A stretch of DNA of 64,000 nucleotides from Acinetobacter bereziniae LMG 1003 = CIP 70.12 (GCF_000368925.1 NZ_KB849755.1:714416-778415), one strand, 5' to 3'; shown: positions 46,243 to 55,679, numbered from the stretch's first letter. The notes: generated from the letters alone by a model not told the origin. Made by a program: numbers and translations.

Positions 46243-47196
46243 TTAAAACTGGCTAATCCCTGCAATACCATAAGCACCATACTGTTGTGCAATGCTTAAA
46301 TCAGTAGGGCTTAACCCTCCCAATGCGAATACAGGTAAATCACTGCTTTTGGCATATTGCGCAAACTGTTCCCATCCCAAAGTATGTGCATCTGGGTGTG
46401 TTGCAGTTGGTAGAACAGGGCTAAGAATCACCGCATCGAATCCCAAGCTGTGCGCACGTTGTAAAGACACTAAATCATGACATGCTGCGATACAACGCAC
46501 GCCTAAGGGCAATTGCCCCATTTGCAAATCCATCACCTGTTGTTGTTTATAATGCACAGCAGCCACAGCTTTCTGCAAAGATTCTGGCAATTGTGTCCAA
46601 ATATCAACATTGATGATCAACCGTGACAGATCATGCAGGTTTAACTGCTGGACTTGTTCTACTGCTGATGTGAGTAATTCAGTGCGATAATAAAACAGTG
46701 GTTGTGCTGAAGCTTCATTCAGATTACTTTCATTCAACGCATTAGCATTCACTACACTTTGTTTGTTTCGACATAATTCGCTCAAATCCTCAGAAATTTT
46801 AATGTGATGATTCCAAAATAAACGCTGAATGATCGAATGATTGGCTTTAGGGAAATTCAGCCCTAAAAGTTGATCACGGCTGTACCATGTCCATGGTTTT
46901 TGAATATCTGCTAAATATTGCTCATTCACAGTGGCATGGAATAAGTGCAAAAATACTTCGACATCATCATATTCATGATGAATCACATCAAAAGCATGCC
47001 ACTGCTGAATGCCAATCCCCACTTCTTCAAAAATTTCTCGACGACATGCTTCAACAGGTGTTTCCCCTGCTTCAATCTTCCCTCCTGGAAACTCATATTT
47101 ATTGCCTTGATGTTGGTCAGCATTGCGCCATCCTACAAGGACTTTCCCTCGATACAGTAATAAAGCAATCGCCACATGAACACTGGGTTTAGACAT
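46243..47196 (-). CDS. Nudix hydrolase fused to a thiamine-phosphate-synthase-like domain
   Basis: 317 residues. Residues 1-130 are a MutT-type Nudix domain with the complete box G39-x5-E45-x7-R53-E54-I-x-E57-E58-x-G60. Residues about 165-317 are a ThiE-like TIM barrel (GVRCIAACHDLVSL, GFDAVILSPVLPTATHP, VFALGGLSP, GAYGIAGI). The fusion is known in gammaproteobacteria; the Nudix part cleans oxidised nucleotides such as 8-oxo-dGTP. The C-terminal domain lacks several ThiE substrate residues and may be non-synthetic, particularly since a true thiE lies at 59740. Confidence 0.9.
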   Translation of the reverse strand: MSKPSVHVAIALLLYRGKVLVGWRNADQHQGNKYEFPGGKIEAGETPVEACRREIFEEVGIGIQQWHAFDVIHHEYDDVEVFLHLFHATVNEQYLADIQKPWTWYSRDQLLGLNFPKANHSIIQRLFWNHHIKISEDLSELCRNKQSVVNANALNESNLNEASAQPLFYYRTELLTSAVEQVQQLNLHDLSRLIINVDIWTQLPESLQKAVAAVHYKQQQVMDLQMGQLPLGVRCIAACHDLVSLQRAHSLGFDAVILSPVLPTATHPDAHTLGWEQFAQYAKSSDLPVFALGGLSPTDLSIAQQYGAYGIAGISQF

Positions 47197-47267
47197 AGAA
47201 ATAGAGCCCTGAAGTTTTAATCAATTGTAAGCAAATATAGATTTTTTATAAATGATAAAAATTATCG

Positions 47268-47273
47268 TTGACA
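47268..47273 (+). promoter_or_regulatory. -35 element of the hemP promoter
   Basis: Perfect TTGACA; a spacer of about 17 bp places the -10 within the Fur box at 47283-47301. Confidence 0.6.
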
Positions 47274-47282
47274 GATCTATTC

Positions 47283-47301
47283 GATAATGATTATCATTTA
47301 A
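47283..47301 (+). promoter_or_regulatory. Fur box upstream of hemP
   Basis: GATAATGATTATCATTTAA matches 15 of 19 positions of the consensus GATAATGATAATCATTATC and lies 35 bp upstream of the hemP start, over the promoter spacer and -10. Iron-loaded Fur would block transcription. A weaker AT-rich half-site lies at 47252-47266. Confidence 0.85.
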
Positions 47302-47336
47302 ATCACTTAGACAACACCCCACTCGGAGTCAGAATA

Positions 47337-47507
47337 ATGAACGCACCATTTAGCCTATTTACACGTAACACCGAAGCTCACCAATCTCTTCCAATGTTAC
47401 ACTCAAACAACTTATTTGCATTAGGACGCGAAATTCGCATTATGCATGCTGGTGAAGAATATCGTTTACGCTTAACCCGTAATAATCGTCTAATTTTGAC
47501 TAAATAA
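47337..47507 (+). CDS. hemP: Hemin uptake protein HemP
   Basis: 56 residues from the ATG at 47337, with GGAG 8 nt upstream. The HemP core is present at the C-terminus: LGREIRIMHAGEEYRLRLTRNNRLILTK-type sequence (here split across residues 27-56). HemP is a small iron-regulated factor needed for expression or function of heme uptake genes in several proteobacteria. No heme receptor follows; a terminator closes the unit. Confidence 0.88.
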   Translation: MNAPFSLFTRNTEAHQSLPMLHSNNLFALGREIRIMHAGEEYRLRLTRNNRLILTK

Positions 47508-47546
47508 CGATAAAAACAACTGATTTAAAACAAAAAACGTGGGAAC

Positions 47547-47577
47547 AAGCAGTATGAATCAGCGCATACTGCTTTTT
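47547..47577 (+). terminator. Terminator of hemP
   Basis: AAGCAGTATG-aatcagcg-CATACTGCTTTTT, a perfect 10-bp stem with a T tail, 39 bp after the stop. Confidence 0.92.
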
Positions 47578-47742
47578 AAGTTTTGGCTGAACAATTTATA
47601 AAAGATTATAAAAGATCATGTAAATAGAGTTATTTGATACACAACTGGATGAGCAAATAATGTCATTCATCATTTCTCTATCACTACTCAATTTCATATC
47701 TAATATTGTTATGTCCAATATTGTTGTCGTTTCTTTCTGAAT

Positions 47743-49077
47743 CTAAGGTAAATATAAGCGAATTTTTAAGCCACCGTATTTGGAAGCACTAAAATCAATT
47801 TTCCCCTGATGCAGATCGATTACAGTTTTACAAATGGATAAGCCTAGACCTGAACCTTGTGTTTGAGTTCCTAAAGCACGAAAGAAACGCTCCCCTAAAC
47901 GAGCAATAACCTCTTCTGAAACTCCCTCACCATCATTTTGAATTTCAAATAATTTCCAACCTTCAAAATGACCAAGATCAATATAAATATTGCCCTGCTG
48001 AGGTGTGTATCGAATTGCATTATCAATTAAATTGCGGATGCAAATAAACATTAATTCTTCATTTACATCGACATTTGCATCTTCACTTTGAATATGAAGT
48101 TGGACTTGTTTCTCATCTATAAATGTCTCTAAGGCAGATAAAACACCATGAGTCATCTTTTCCAAACTGACCCAAGTTTTAGGTAAATCACTTTTATCTG
48201 TAGGATCTAATCTGGCGAGTAACAATAAATTTTCAAGTACTTGTGTACCTCGAAATACATCATTTTGGATTAGGCTTAACTGATGACGAATTTCAGGCAC
48301 TTCAGCATATTTACGTTGCAGCAACTGTAACCGCATATGTATTGCTGATAATGGTGAACGCAGCTCATGTGATGCATCTGCGGTAAACCTTTGTTCTGCG
48401 ACTAATGCCTGTTCCAGTCGAATAAACATCTGATTAAGCTGATTAACCATCGGTTGTAGTTCTTTAAATTCAGGTTGAGGCTGTTGAATCAAGCTTAAGT
48501 CATTTACATTTTTCTCAGCAATTTCTGTTGAAAGCGATTGAATTGATCTAAATTGTTTTTTGACTGAAAAATGTAAAATCAGCCATTGGATCGCCCATAA
48601 ACTCAGTAAAATTAAAAAATAGCTGATTAAGCTTTGCGACAGGTCTTTAAAGCGCTCACTCAACGGTTGGATCACATAGACACTTAACCCTGAATCGGGA
48701 TTTTTTGCATGATAGCTTCGCCAAAGTTGATGATTTGACCAAATAAAATCATAAGTACTGTCTTGATCAGTTATCTTGGCGTGACTGCTTATGTCTAACT
48801 TAAATTCTGGGGATTGTGTTAAAAGTTTATCTCCATTCATCAATTGATATTGAATATCAAATTCATCACTGAGCTCATCCAATTGAAAACCCGATGTAGT
48901 ACTCAAATCTGAAATCAGCAGCATATCTGAAATTTCATCCATGATTTGATCTTGAACATCCATGTTGTGGTAAATAGACAATGCGATGAGTAATAGCAAA
49001 GCAAATAGACCCGCCACAATTGAACTCAACATGGATGTTTTAATCAATTTATGTTGTAGCGAGATGGCTTGGCTCAT
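47743..49077 (-). CDS. qseC: Sensor histidine kinase, QseC-like
   Basis: 444 residues. Two membrane segments (about 16-37 and 150-169) bracket a periplasmic sensor; a HAMP-like region follows, then HisKA with phospho-acceptor H237 in ASHELRSPLSAI, and HATPase with IRNLIDNAIRYTP, GEGV and GSGLGLSICK. It phosphorylates the adjacent response regulator. I use the QseC name because of the ygiW-qseB-qseC order; sequence alone would allow other PmrB/QseC-type kinases. AGGG precedes the ATG. Confidence 0.8.
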   Translation of the reverse strand: MSQAISLQHKLIKTSMLSSIVAGLFALLLLIALSIYHNMDVQDQIMDEISDMLLISDLSTTSGFQLDELSDEFDIQYQLMNGDKLLTQSPEFKLDISSHAKITDQDSTYDFIWSNHQLWRSYHAKNPDSGLSVYVIQPLSERFKDLSQSLISYFLILLSLWAIQWLILHFSVKKQFRSIQSLSTEIAEKNVNDLSLIQQPQPEFKELQPMVNQLNQMFIRLEQALVAEQRFTADASHELRSPLSAIHMRLQLLQRKYAEVPEIRHQLSLIQNDVFRGTQVLENLLLLARLDPTDKSDLPKTWVSLEKMTHGVLSALETFIDEKQVQLHIQSEDANVDVNEELMFICIRNLIDNAIRYTPQQGNIYIDLGHFEGWKLFEIQNDGEGVSEEVIARLGERFFRALGTQTQGSGLGLSICKTVIDLHQGKIDFSASKYGGLKIRLYLP

Positions 49078-49119
49078 AGATACCCTATTGAAATCATTTA
49101 AAATAGATCAACACACTGC

Positions 49120-49785
49120 TTATTCTTGCGGTGTATTCATTCGATAACCTAATCCTCGTATGGTTTTTATCAAATGATTGCCAATCTTTTTTCGTAGCTG
49201 ATAGATATAAACTTCAATCGCATTGCTTTCAATTTCATCCCCCCATGCATATAAAGAAGCTTCTAATTGTTCACGAGTCACAATATGTTCAGGCTTTTGC
49301 ATCAGTTTATATAAAATTTGAAATTCTTTTGCTGTTAATGCAATGGCTTGTTGGTCTTGAAAAACTGTTTTTGCATGAGTGTCTAAAATCAAATTGGCAT
49401 ATTTGATTTCATGTAAATTTGTGGTTTGTGTTTGTCTAAGCTGAGCACGTATTCGTGCTGATAGTTCTTCAAGACTAAAAGGTTTGACCAGATAATCATT
49501 TGCACCTAAATCCAAACCTTGTACACGATCTTGAATAGTATCTCGTGCTGTTAGAAAAATTACTGGTGTGTCAGGATATTGCTTTTTTAATCGCTGCAAA
49601 ATCTCATCTCCTGTCGCCTTTGGTAAACCTCGATCAAGCAAAATGCAATCATATTCATGCTGTTCTATGGCTAAAATGGCGTGATCACCTCGCTCAACCC
49701 AATCGACATTATATCCATCCATTTCCAACCAAGATTGGATACTTTCAGCTTGTGAGCGGTCATCTTCTGCAAGCAATATTCGCAT
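49120..49785 (-). CDS. qseB: OmpR-family response regulator, QseB-like
   Basis: 221 residues. Receiver with acidic pair DD (8-9), phospho-acceptor D51 and K101, followed by a winged-helix DNA-binding domain (LTAKEFQILYKLM, RKKIGNHLIKTIRGLGYRM). AGAGGG precedes the ATG. It lies 42 bp upstream of the kinase, so the two form an operon, and downstream of ygiW in the same direction. In E. coli the same three genes are linked and QseB activates its own operon and ygiW. Confidence 0.82.
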   Translation of the reverse strand: MRILLAEDDRSQAESIQSWLEMDGYNVDWVERGDHAILAIEQHEYDCILLDRGLPKATGDEILQRLKKQYPDTPVIFLTARDTIQDRVQGLDLGANDYLVKPFSLEELSARIRAQLRQTQTTNLHEIKYANLILDTHAKTVFQDQQAIALTAKEFQILYKLMQKPEHIVTREQLEASLYAWGDEIESNAIEVYIYQLRKKIGNHLIKTIRGLGYRMNTPQE

Positions 49786-49849
49786 TATCTACCCTCTTTC
49801 ATCCATATCTAAAAATCATCACTATTGGGTTGATGGCAATATAATGACC

Positions 49850-49883
49850 ACAAAGATGAGATGCCAATGCATCTCATCTTTGT
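49850..49883. repeat. 14-bp perfect inverted repeat between ygiW and qseB
   Basis: ACAAAGATGAGATG-ccaatg-CATCTCATCTTTGT. Neither strand has a U run after it, so a simple Rho-independent terminator is unlikely; an attenuating or stabilising RNA hairpin, or a regulator site, fits better. It lies 65 bp upstream of the qseB start. Confidence 0.7.
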
Positions 49884-49930
49884 CGCAAATTCAATTTTGA
49901 ATCAAAAATAAGTGATTTTGAACGAAAGCA

Positions 49931-50290
49931 TTAAAAATTCACTGCATCAACATCAATTTCGACTCGCTTGGTTGGCTTGTAGTCGATATCAACTTCACCG
50001 ATTAAAGTAACTGTAGTATTTGGGGCAATCGGTTTACCTTGCCATAATTCATCATCAATATCGACCGTAATGGTTCCAGTGTTATCACGGAATTGATATT
50101 TTTCATCACCAATCGCTTTTACCACATTGCCACGTAACTGTACTTTTGTATCATCTTTTAAGGTTAATGCATGTTTCACAGTGGTTAAATTGGGTGTTAA
50201 AGCAGACTGATTCACTGCTGTATTTGCTGAAGCAAAAGAAGTTGCACCAATTAAGCTGATTGCAAGCAATGTTTTAGAAATTAGTTTCAT
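49931..50290 (-). CDS. ygiW: YgiW/YdeI family periplasmic BOF-domain protein
   Basis: 119 residues from the ATG at 50290 (GAGG about 8 nt upstream); longer starts would precede the signal peptide. Residues 1-22 are a Sec signal (LLAISLIGATSFASA). The rest is a bacterial OB fold (VQLRGNVVKAIGDEKYQFRDN; ITVDIDDELWQG; VTLIGEVDID). The family is linked to stress tolerance and cation binding. Adjacent to the qseBC pair as in E. coli. Confidence 0.87.
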   Translation of the reverse strand: MKLISKTLLAISLIGATSFASANTAVNQSALTPNLTTVKHALTLKDDTKVQLRGNVVKAIGDEKYQFRDNTGTITVDIDDELWQGKPIAPNTTVTLIGEVDIDYKPTKRVEIDVDAVNF

Positions 50291-50398
50291 CGTTGACCTC
50301 ATCAATGTTGATCGTTTCAATAAAGCCATTAAAACAAATCAACATGAGGTGAATCTTAGGATGTCTTTATTTCCAATTTTTTGATGCAAAGCTAAAAA

Positions 50399-52156
50399 TT
50401 AATTCAAAGGTACCACTCTTAACACTTCCTCTAAAGTCGTTACACCCTCTAAAACTTTACGCGCGCCTGCTATTCTTAAGGGTTCAATCCCTTCTTTCTT
50501 GGCTTGCATTCTAAGATCATCTAAGGTTGCATTGGCGCTGATACGCTGTTTTGCCTCTAAGCTGATCGGCATAAACTCATAAATACCAACACGACCTTTA
50601 TACCCCGTTTGGCGACATTCTTCACAACCAACCGCTTTAAAAATAAAATCAGGTGTTTTGGTTTGATAACCAAAGGTTAAATGTTTCCATTCTTGCTCAT
50701 TGATAAAGGTTTCTTGTTTACAATGTGGACAGAGCTTTCGCACCAAACGTTGAGCAAGCACGCCCAGAATTGTTGCGGCTGTTAAGAATGGCTGTATACC
50801 GAGATCATGCAAACGGGTCAAACTTGATGGTGCATCGTTGGTATGCAAAGTTGAAAGCACCAAATGACCAGTCAAAGCAGCTTGAATTGCCATATTTGCA
50901 GTGTCTTGGTCACGGATTTCCCCGACCATAATAATGTCTGGGTCTTGTCGCATCAACGCTCGAATACCATCTGCAAATCCTAATTCAATTCCTTGATTCA
51001 CTTGCATCTGGTTAAAGCTTGGCTCCAACATTTCAATCGGGTCTTCAATGGTACAGACATTGACCTCTTCAGTAGCCAATTGCTTTAACGATGAATACAG
51101 TGTGGTTGTTTTACCCGAACCTGTGGGTCCAGTGACCAAAATAATCCCATGACTATGTTGGGTTAAACCCTGCCATTGTGACAATAGATGTTCATCAAAT
51201 CCCAATTGTTGAAAACTACGCACCAAAACTTCTGGGTCAAAAATACGCATCACCAACTTTTCACCAAATGCAGTGGGTAATGTTGAGAGGCGTAATTCAG
51301 TTTCTTGTCCTTTCGGAGTACGAGTTTTTAGACGACCATCTTGTGGTTTTCGCTTTTCTGCAACATTCATCCGTCCTAAGATTTTAATTCGTGAAATAAC
51401 TGCGGTTAAGGTATTGGCAGGCATGTTATAAATGGTATGTAAAACACCATCGATGCGAAAACGAATTTTACCCTTTTCCTTACGTGGTTCTAAATGAATA
51501 TCACTGGCACCTTGTTCAAAGGCAAACTGTAAAACCCAATCTACCAATTTAACAATGTGTTGATCATTAGCATCCGGATTTTGCGTATCTCCCAATTGTA
51601 ACAGTGCTTCTACGCCTTTATTTTCCTTATCATAAGCACTCGATTTTTGTGAATTACTCACAGCTCTGCTGACTTGGTAATACACAGTAAGATAACGTTG
51701 TAATTGTTCTGGATTTAACACCACTTTTTCAATTTTTTTAGGGCTAAGGCTGCGTTCTAAATTATGAACCCAATCGGTCATAAAAGGCTGTGCCGTACCA
51801 ATCAAAATTCGATCTGCATGGACTTCTACAGCCAAAATTTTATTTCTCAATGCAAACTCTTGAGACATGACACTGGTCAAAGACGTAACATCTGCTTTTA
51901 ACGGATCAATGGTAAATAAATTCAATTGGGCCTTTTCAGCCAACCATTCTGTCAATACAGTTAGTGTCAGTCTTTTTACTGAGTCTTGAGCATCAACTAA
52001 TTTAAAATTTGCGATCCACTGTAAGGGATGCCATTTTAATTGATCACGTTGCCGATGCGTCGTCTGTACCAATAATTTTTCACGTTCAGTAATTCGACCG
52101 TCTTTTAATAATTGTTCTAAACACCAAGCTGTATCGATTTCGAAATTAAATTGCAT
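50399..52156 (-). CDS. GspE/PilB-family secretion ATPase, solitary
   Basis: 585 residues. N1E-like N-terminal domain (1-165), then the ATPase core: Walker A GPTGSGKT (343-350), Asp box TIEDPIE, Walker B DIIMVGEIRD and His box LSTLHTN. A zinc-binding pair C-P-H-C and C-E-E-C lies near the C-terminus, as in type II secretion and type IV pilus assembly ATPases. No pilin, platform or secretin gene is adjacent, so it might drive a system encoded elsewhere. GGGG precedes the ATG; it lies upstream of ygiW by 108 bp. Confidence 0.87.
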   Translation of the reverse strand: MQFNFEIDTAWCLEQLLKDGRITEREKLLVQTTHRQRDQLKWHPLQWIANFKLVDAQDSVKRLTLTVLTEWLAEKAQLNLFTIDPLKADVTSLTSVMSQEFALRNKILAVEVHADRILIGTAQPFMTDWVHNLERSLSPKKIEKVVLNPEQLQRYLTVYYQVSRAVSNSQKSSAYDKENKGVEALLQLGDTQNPDANDQHIVKLVDWVLQFAFEQGASDIHLEPRKEKGKIRFRIDGVLHTIYNMPANTLTAVISRIKILGRMNVAEKRKPQDGRLKTRTPKGQETELRLSTLPTAFGEKLVMRIFDPEVLVRSFQQLGFDEHLLSQWQGLTQHSHGIILVTGPTGSGKTTTLYSSLKQLATEEVNVCTIEDPIEMLEPSFNQMQVNQGIELGFADGIRALMRQDPDIIMVGEIRDQDTANMAIQAALTGHLVLSTLHTNDAPSSLTRLHDLGIQPFLTAATILGVLAQRLVRKLCPHCKQETFINEQEWKHLTFGYQTKTPDFIFKAVGCEECRQTGYKGRVGIYEFMPISLEAKQRISANATLDDLRMQAKKEGIEPLRIAGARKVLEGVTTLEEVLRVVPLN

Positions 52157-52326
52157 TGTTATATCCCCAAAACACAGTTTACTATAACAAAATTAACTTT
52201 TGTATTTGCTGAATTTTTTCAATTGACCGGTATATTATAGATAAGCCAAAAATAAGCTTTTGATTTAGGAATACTTTACGCTACATTGAAATTAGACAAT
52301 CTATTCATGGTTCTAGGGGGAGCGCT

Positions 52327-53610
52327 ATGAATTTAATTCCAACAATGTCATTCGATTTCAATTCTTATCATGATTTATTTACGATTATTGCGGCTGCTTT
52401 AGGTTGCGGTTTATTGATCGGATTAGAACGTGAACGCAGCAAACAACGTGAAAATCAACGTAGTTTTGCAGGTTTAAGATCATTTGCGATTTGTTCAATC
52501 TTTGGCGCTGTATGCTTTTTATTTGGTCCCTATTTTGGCATCGTGGGAGCGTTAATCACAGGTGCAGTTGTAGCATACTCAATTAAAAATCAGACCGATG
52601 ATCCTGGGGTTACGACTGAAATCGCCTTTATTCTGACCTACTTTATTGGTGGAATGTGTCTGTGGAATATACCATTTGCTGCGGGTTTATCTGTCATTTT
52701 GACAATCTTATTGATGACCAAACATTCTATGCATGGTATTGCAGGAAAATGGATCACCGAATCTGAATTTAGAGATGGAATCTTTCTGCTGGCATTACTA
52801 CTGATTGCACTTCCTCTTACCCCGAATAAACCATTGTGGGGTTCAGTTCTTAATCCCTATGTAATTTTAAAGTTACTTACTTTAATTCTGGCTGTGCAAG
52901 CACTGGCACATATTGCCAAACGATTATTGTCCACAAAAAATGCTTTGCTTCTGTCTTCTCTAGCATCGGGCTTTGTATCCAGTACGGCAACGGTTGCCAG
53001 TTTAGGATTAGAAGTCCGTAACGGACGTGCTGATGCAAAAGCCAATGCTGGTGCTGCACTCATGTCATGTGTAGCGACACTATTGCAATTAATGATTATT
53101 GTTATTGGTGTAAGTATTTCTTGGTTTAAAGTGATTGTTTTACCCAGCCTCCTTGCAATCACCGTTTTGGTTATTTTTGCATTATGGCTCATGCGTAATA
53201 CGCAACCGATCGAAGCGAACAAATCTACTGATAGCCGCATGTTTAGTCTTAAAGAGGCTGCGATTATTGCAGGGTCTTTAACCTTGATCCAAGCAGGTGT
53301 TTATGGCTTAAACTTGTTATTGGGTGATGCAGGGCTTATTGCAGGTACACTTCTTGCGTCACTTTTTGAAATTCATGGCGCATTAGCAACCATTGTCATT
53401 CAAGGTGAGCCTAGTAACGCTGTGTTATCGCTTGCATTCCTGTTAGGTTTAGCTGCACATGCAGTAGCGAAATCAATAAATGCTTTGATCAGTGGTGGTG
53501 GTCGCTATGCACTTGTTTTTGCTCCAATTCAAATTTTACACATGCTGATCTTTATTGTGATTTTTATTTGGGCTCTTCAAAATTCAACTGCTTTTATAAA
53601 TCCCTTTTAA
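52327..53610 (+). CDS. MgtC/SapB N-domain plus DUF4010 membrane protein
   Basis: 427 residues, about twelve hydrophobic segments. The N-terminal 140 residues are MgtC-like (LGCGLLIGLERERSKQ and AGLRSFAICSIFGAV); the rest is a DUF4010 domain (SGFVSSTATVASLGLEVRNG; LAFLLGLAAHAVAKSINA). Often annotated as a magnesium-related protein, but transport is unproven. GGGGGAG precedes the ATG, a strong ribosome site. Divergent from the GspE-like gene. Confidence 0.85.
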   Translation: MNLIPTMSFDFNSYHDLFTIIAAALGCGLLIGLERERSKQRENQRSFAGLRSFAICSIFGAVCFLFGPYFGIVGALITGAVVAYSIKNQTDDPGVTTEIAFILTYFIGGMCLWNIPFAAGLSVILTILLMTKHSMHGIAGKWITESEFRDGIFLLALLLIALPLTPNKPLWGSVLNPYVILKLLTLILAVQALAHIAKRLLSTKNALLLSSLASGFVSSTATVASLGLEVRNGRADAKANAGAALMSCVATLLQLMIIVIGVSISWFKVIVLPSLLAITVLVIFALWLMRNTQPIEANKSTDSRMFSLKEAAIIAGSLTLIQAGVYGLNLLLGDAGLIAGTLLASLFEIHGALATIVIQGEPSNAVLSLAFLLGLAAHAVAKSINALISGGGRYALVFAPIQILHMLIFIVIFIWALQNSTAFINPF

Positions 53611-53891
53611 AATAATGATTCAACATCAATAACGCCCCTTTCTCTTTTCTCTTATAAAGTAAGTTATAACTTTAAATATCAATATAAATCATACATCATG
53701 GTCATGTTGATTCATCTAAAAACCTACACACTGAAATGATCGATTAAAAAAATGACACGACTAAAATTGATAAACGACCGATAAAATACTGGGCTTAAAA
53801 TAAGTATTGAAAAAATAATAGGTTTCAATATCATGACAACGTGAACTTTTATACACATAAATTTTTAATATCTTATAATTTGGAATAATAC

Positions 53892-54863
53892 ATGAAAATT
53901 AAATTACTTTCTTTTGCCATTATTTCTTCATTATTTTTGACTGCATGTGGAGGAGATTCAGATGCTGGGGATTATATCAGCAACAATGATTCGGAGTGGT
54001 TTAGCTATGAAACTGGCGGTTCGCTTGACGATGCTTATCTGTTTAACAAAGTAAAATTTAGCTTTAGAAATAAACAAATGTATATCGATGGTGAATATAA
54101 GGTAGATGGCTCAACCCAGTTCACTGCATCCGATCTTTTAAGCCAATATTTAGCATCTGATGGATTGTATGATGCAACTAAGAGTAAAACGGATTTGGGC
54201 TATCAAAATGCCACGCTTAAATCGAAATCAGCAAATGTTTGGACATTTACACCCTATTCAACACGTAACTACAAGCAATTGGAATTAACTGAAAAATTTG
54301 AAACTGTTAATCTAACGGGTAAATTAATTAGCCCATATATCAATGGTTTTGATCATTTTGCTGGTTCAAACAGTGCATTAAGCGATGCAATGGGACCATA
54401 TCCTGCTTATTACGTCAAAAAGCTACAAGGCAAAACTTTTCCAACAGGTTCAACGTGTTTAAGATCAATATCTTCTTCAACCAATACTACTTTTGCTGAT
54501 CTTTATTCTAATGATCCTATCATAGGTTATAACCCGTCAAAATATTTTCAAAATGGTTATATTCAAGCGAAACTGGGCAATTTTAGCTTAGATTTATCTC
54601 GTGATATTCAACCGAACAGACATATCGCTGCTGTCGCTAAAATTGGCTCAGACTATTATCAAGCCGCTTATTATACTGTTGGTGACTATGAAGTCCTGAC
54701 AGATAAAATTCAGCAGTATGAGCAAGATTATCAAGATGCTGTGAACCAGTTTGGGAAATACAGTATCAATGCTCAAATACAACAAGCTTATCTCAATGGT
54801 TTAAAATCTGAATGTACTTTGTTTAATACTACAGCAAGCCAAGCAATTGATGCTGTAAAATAA
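53892..54863 (+). CDS. Unknown lipoprotein
   Basis: 323 residues. Lipobox LTAC (Cys19) after a clear signal; mature start GGDSDAGDY is an outer-membrane-compatible sequence without Asp at +2. The body is beta-rich, ending in a helical segment (EQDYQDAVNQFGKYSINAQI). Two further cysteines (in GSTCLRS and SECTLF) may pair. No domain recognised. GGAAT precedes the start; single gene, terminator after it. Confidence 0.75.
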   Translation: MKIKLLSFAIISSLFLTACGGDSDAGDYISNNDSEWFSYETGGSLDDAYLFNKVKFSFRNKQMYIDGEYKVDGSTQFTASDLLSQYLASDGLYDATKSKTDLGYQNATLKSKSANVWTFTPYSTRNYKQLELTEKFETVNLTGKLISPYINGFDHFAGSNSALSDAMGPYPAYYVKKLQGKTFPTGSTCLRSISSSTNTTFADLYSNDPIIGYNPSKYFQNGYIQAKLGNFSLDLSRDIQPNRHIAAVAKIGSDYYQAAYYTVGDYEVLTDKIQQYEQDYQDAVNQFGKYSINAQIQQAYLNGLKSECTLFNTTASQAIDAVK

Positions 54864-54882
54864 AACAAAGTTGTAAAAGAAT

Positions 54883-54922
54883 AGTCCTGATTAAACAATG
54901 ATTTCGTCAGGGCTTAATTTTT
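54883..54922 (+). terminator. Terminator of the lipoprotein gene
   Basis: AGTCCTGA and TCAGGGCT pair (8 bp with one G-U) across a 16-nt loop, followed by TAATTTTTA, 20 bp past the stop. Confidence 0.6.
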
Positions 54923-54957
54923 ACTTAATTTAAAAAATCGAAACGTCTTATCATTAA

Positions 54958-55590
54958 TTAACGATATTTTCCAAAAACTTTCCAGACTTGATTATCCGCC
55001 AAAGGATCGGCATAGCTGTCATTGCGTTGTTTACGTGGTTTTTCACGGGCATCAACCAACTCAAAATTTTTCTCAGTACCAAGCACCAACCCATTCACAT
55101 AAAATCGAGTTCTGGTGTATTCGCTTTGCCCATGTTGAAAAATATAAGTACGCAAATCAATAAACTCACGATGCGCAACTAAGGCAGCCGTATCATCACT
55201 GTCCAGCCATTGGGTCATTTTACTGATTTGACTTGGCTCAAATTGCCCGCATTTTTCAATCAAAGCAGCAATACCACGAAAGGTTTTAGACTCTTTAGCA
55301 CGAGTTTTATTGATACGAATTCGATCCACATGAAAGAAGAACAGGGGTAAGTTTAAATGACTCGGTAAATGAATCGCATCTAAAATCTCATCTTCCATAA
55401 AGGGTTGATAGAGTGCCTGTGCCCGTTCAATCAATCCAAGCCATTGTTTATAGTAATGCTCTACTTGTGTTTGTGGTGCATAATAAATTGGTAATCCTTC
55501 AACATGTGCAAGCTCCGTCGGCGGCCAAATATTTTGGCGTAATAATGCAATATCACTTTTTAAACTTTGTACAGCAATCGCATCTTGCAT
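54958..55590 (-). CDS. Unknown cytosolic protein (no recognised domain)
   Basis: 210 residues. N-terminal helices (SLKSDIALLRQNIWPP), a central mostly helical region (FHVDRIRINKTRAKESK) and a basic C-terminus (EKPRKQRNDSYADPL, ending KVFGKYR). No signal, membrane segment or catalytic motif. It may belong to a DNA-associated family, as basic C-terminal tails suggest, but I cannot name it. CAGGAG lies 7 nt before the ATG, so translation is likely efficient. Confidence 0.7.
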   Translation of the reverse strand: MQDAIAVQSLKSDIALLRQNIWPPTELAHVEGLPIYYAPQTQVEHYYKQWLGLIERAQALYQPFMEDEILDAIHLPSHLNLPLFFFHVDRIRINKTRAKESKTFRGIAALIEKCGQFEPSQISKMTQWLDSDDTAALVAHREFIDLRTYIFQHGQSEYTRTRFYVNGLVLGTEKNFELVDAREKPRKQRNDSYADPLADNQVWKVFGKYR

Positions 55591-55679
55591 GACCTACTCC
55601 TGAAGTATTTATTATGCTTAGGCTATTTTGAGTATGCTATAGTTATCGCAATGAAACAAGCTTGTGAATAGGAAAGCTT

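Noticed and set aside
49850..49883. Perfect inverted repeat read as a terminator
   Set aside because: No U tract on either strand; listed as a repeat/structural element instead.
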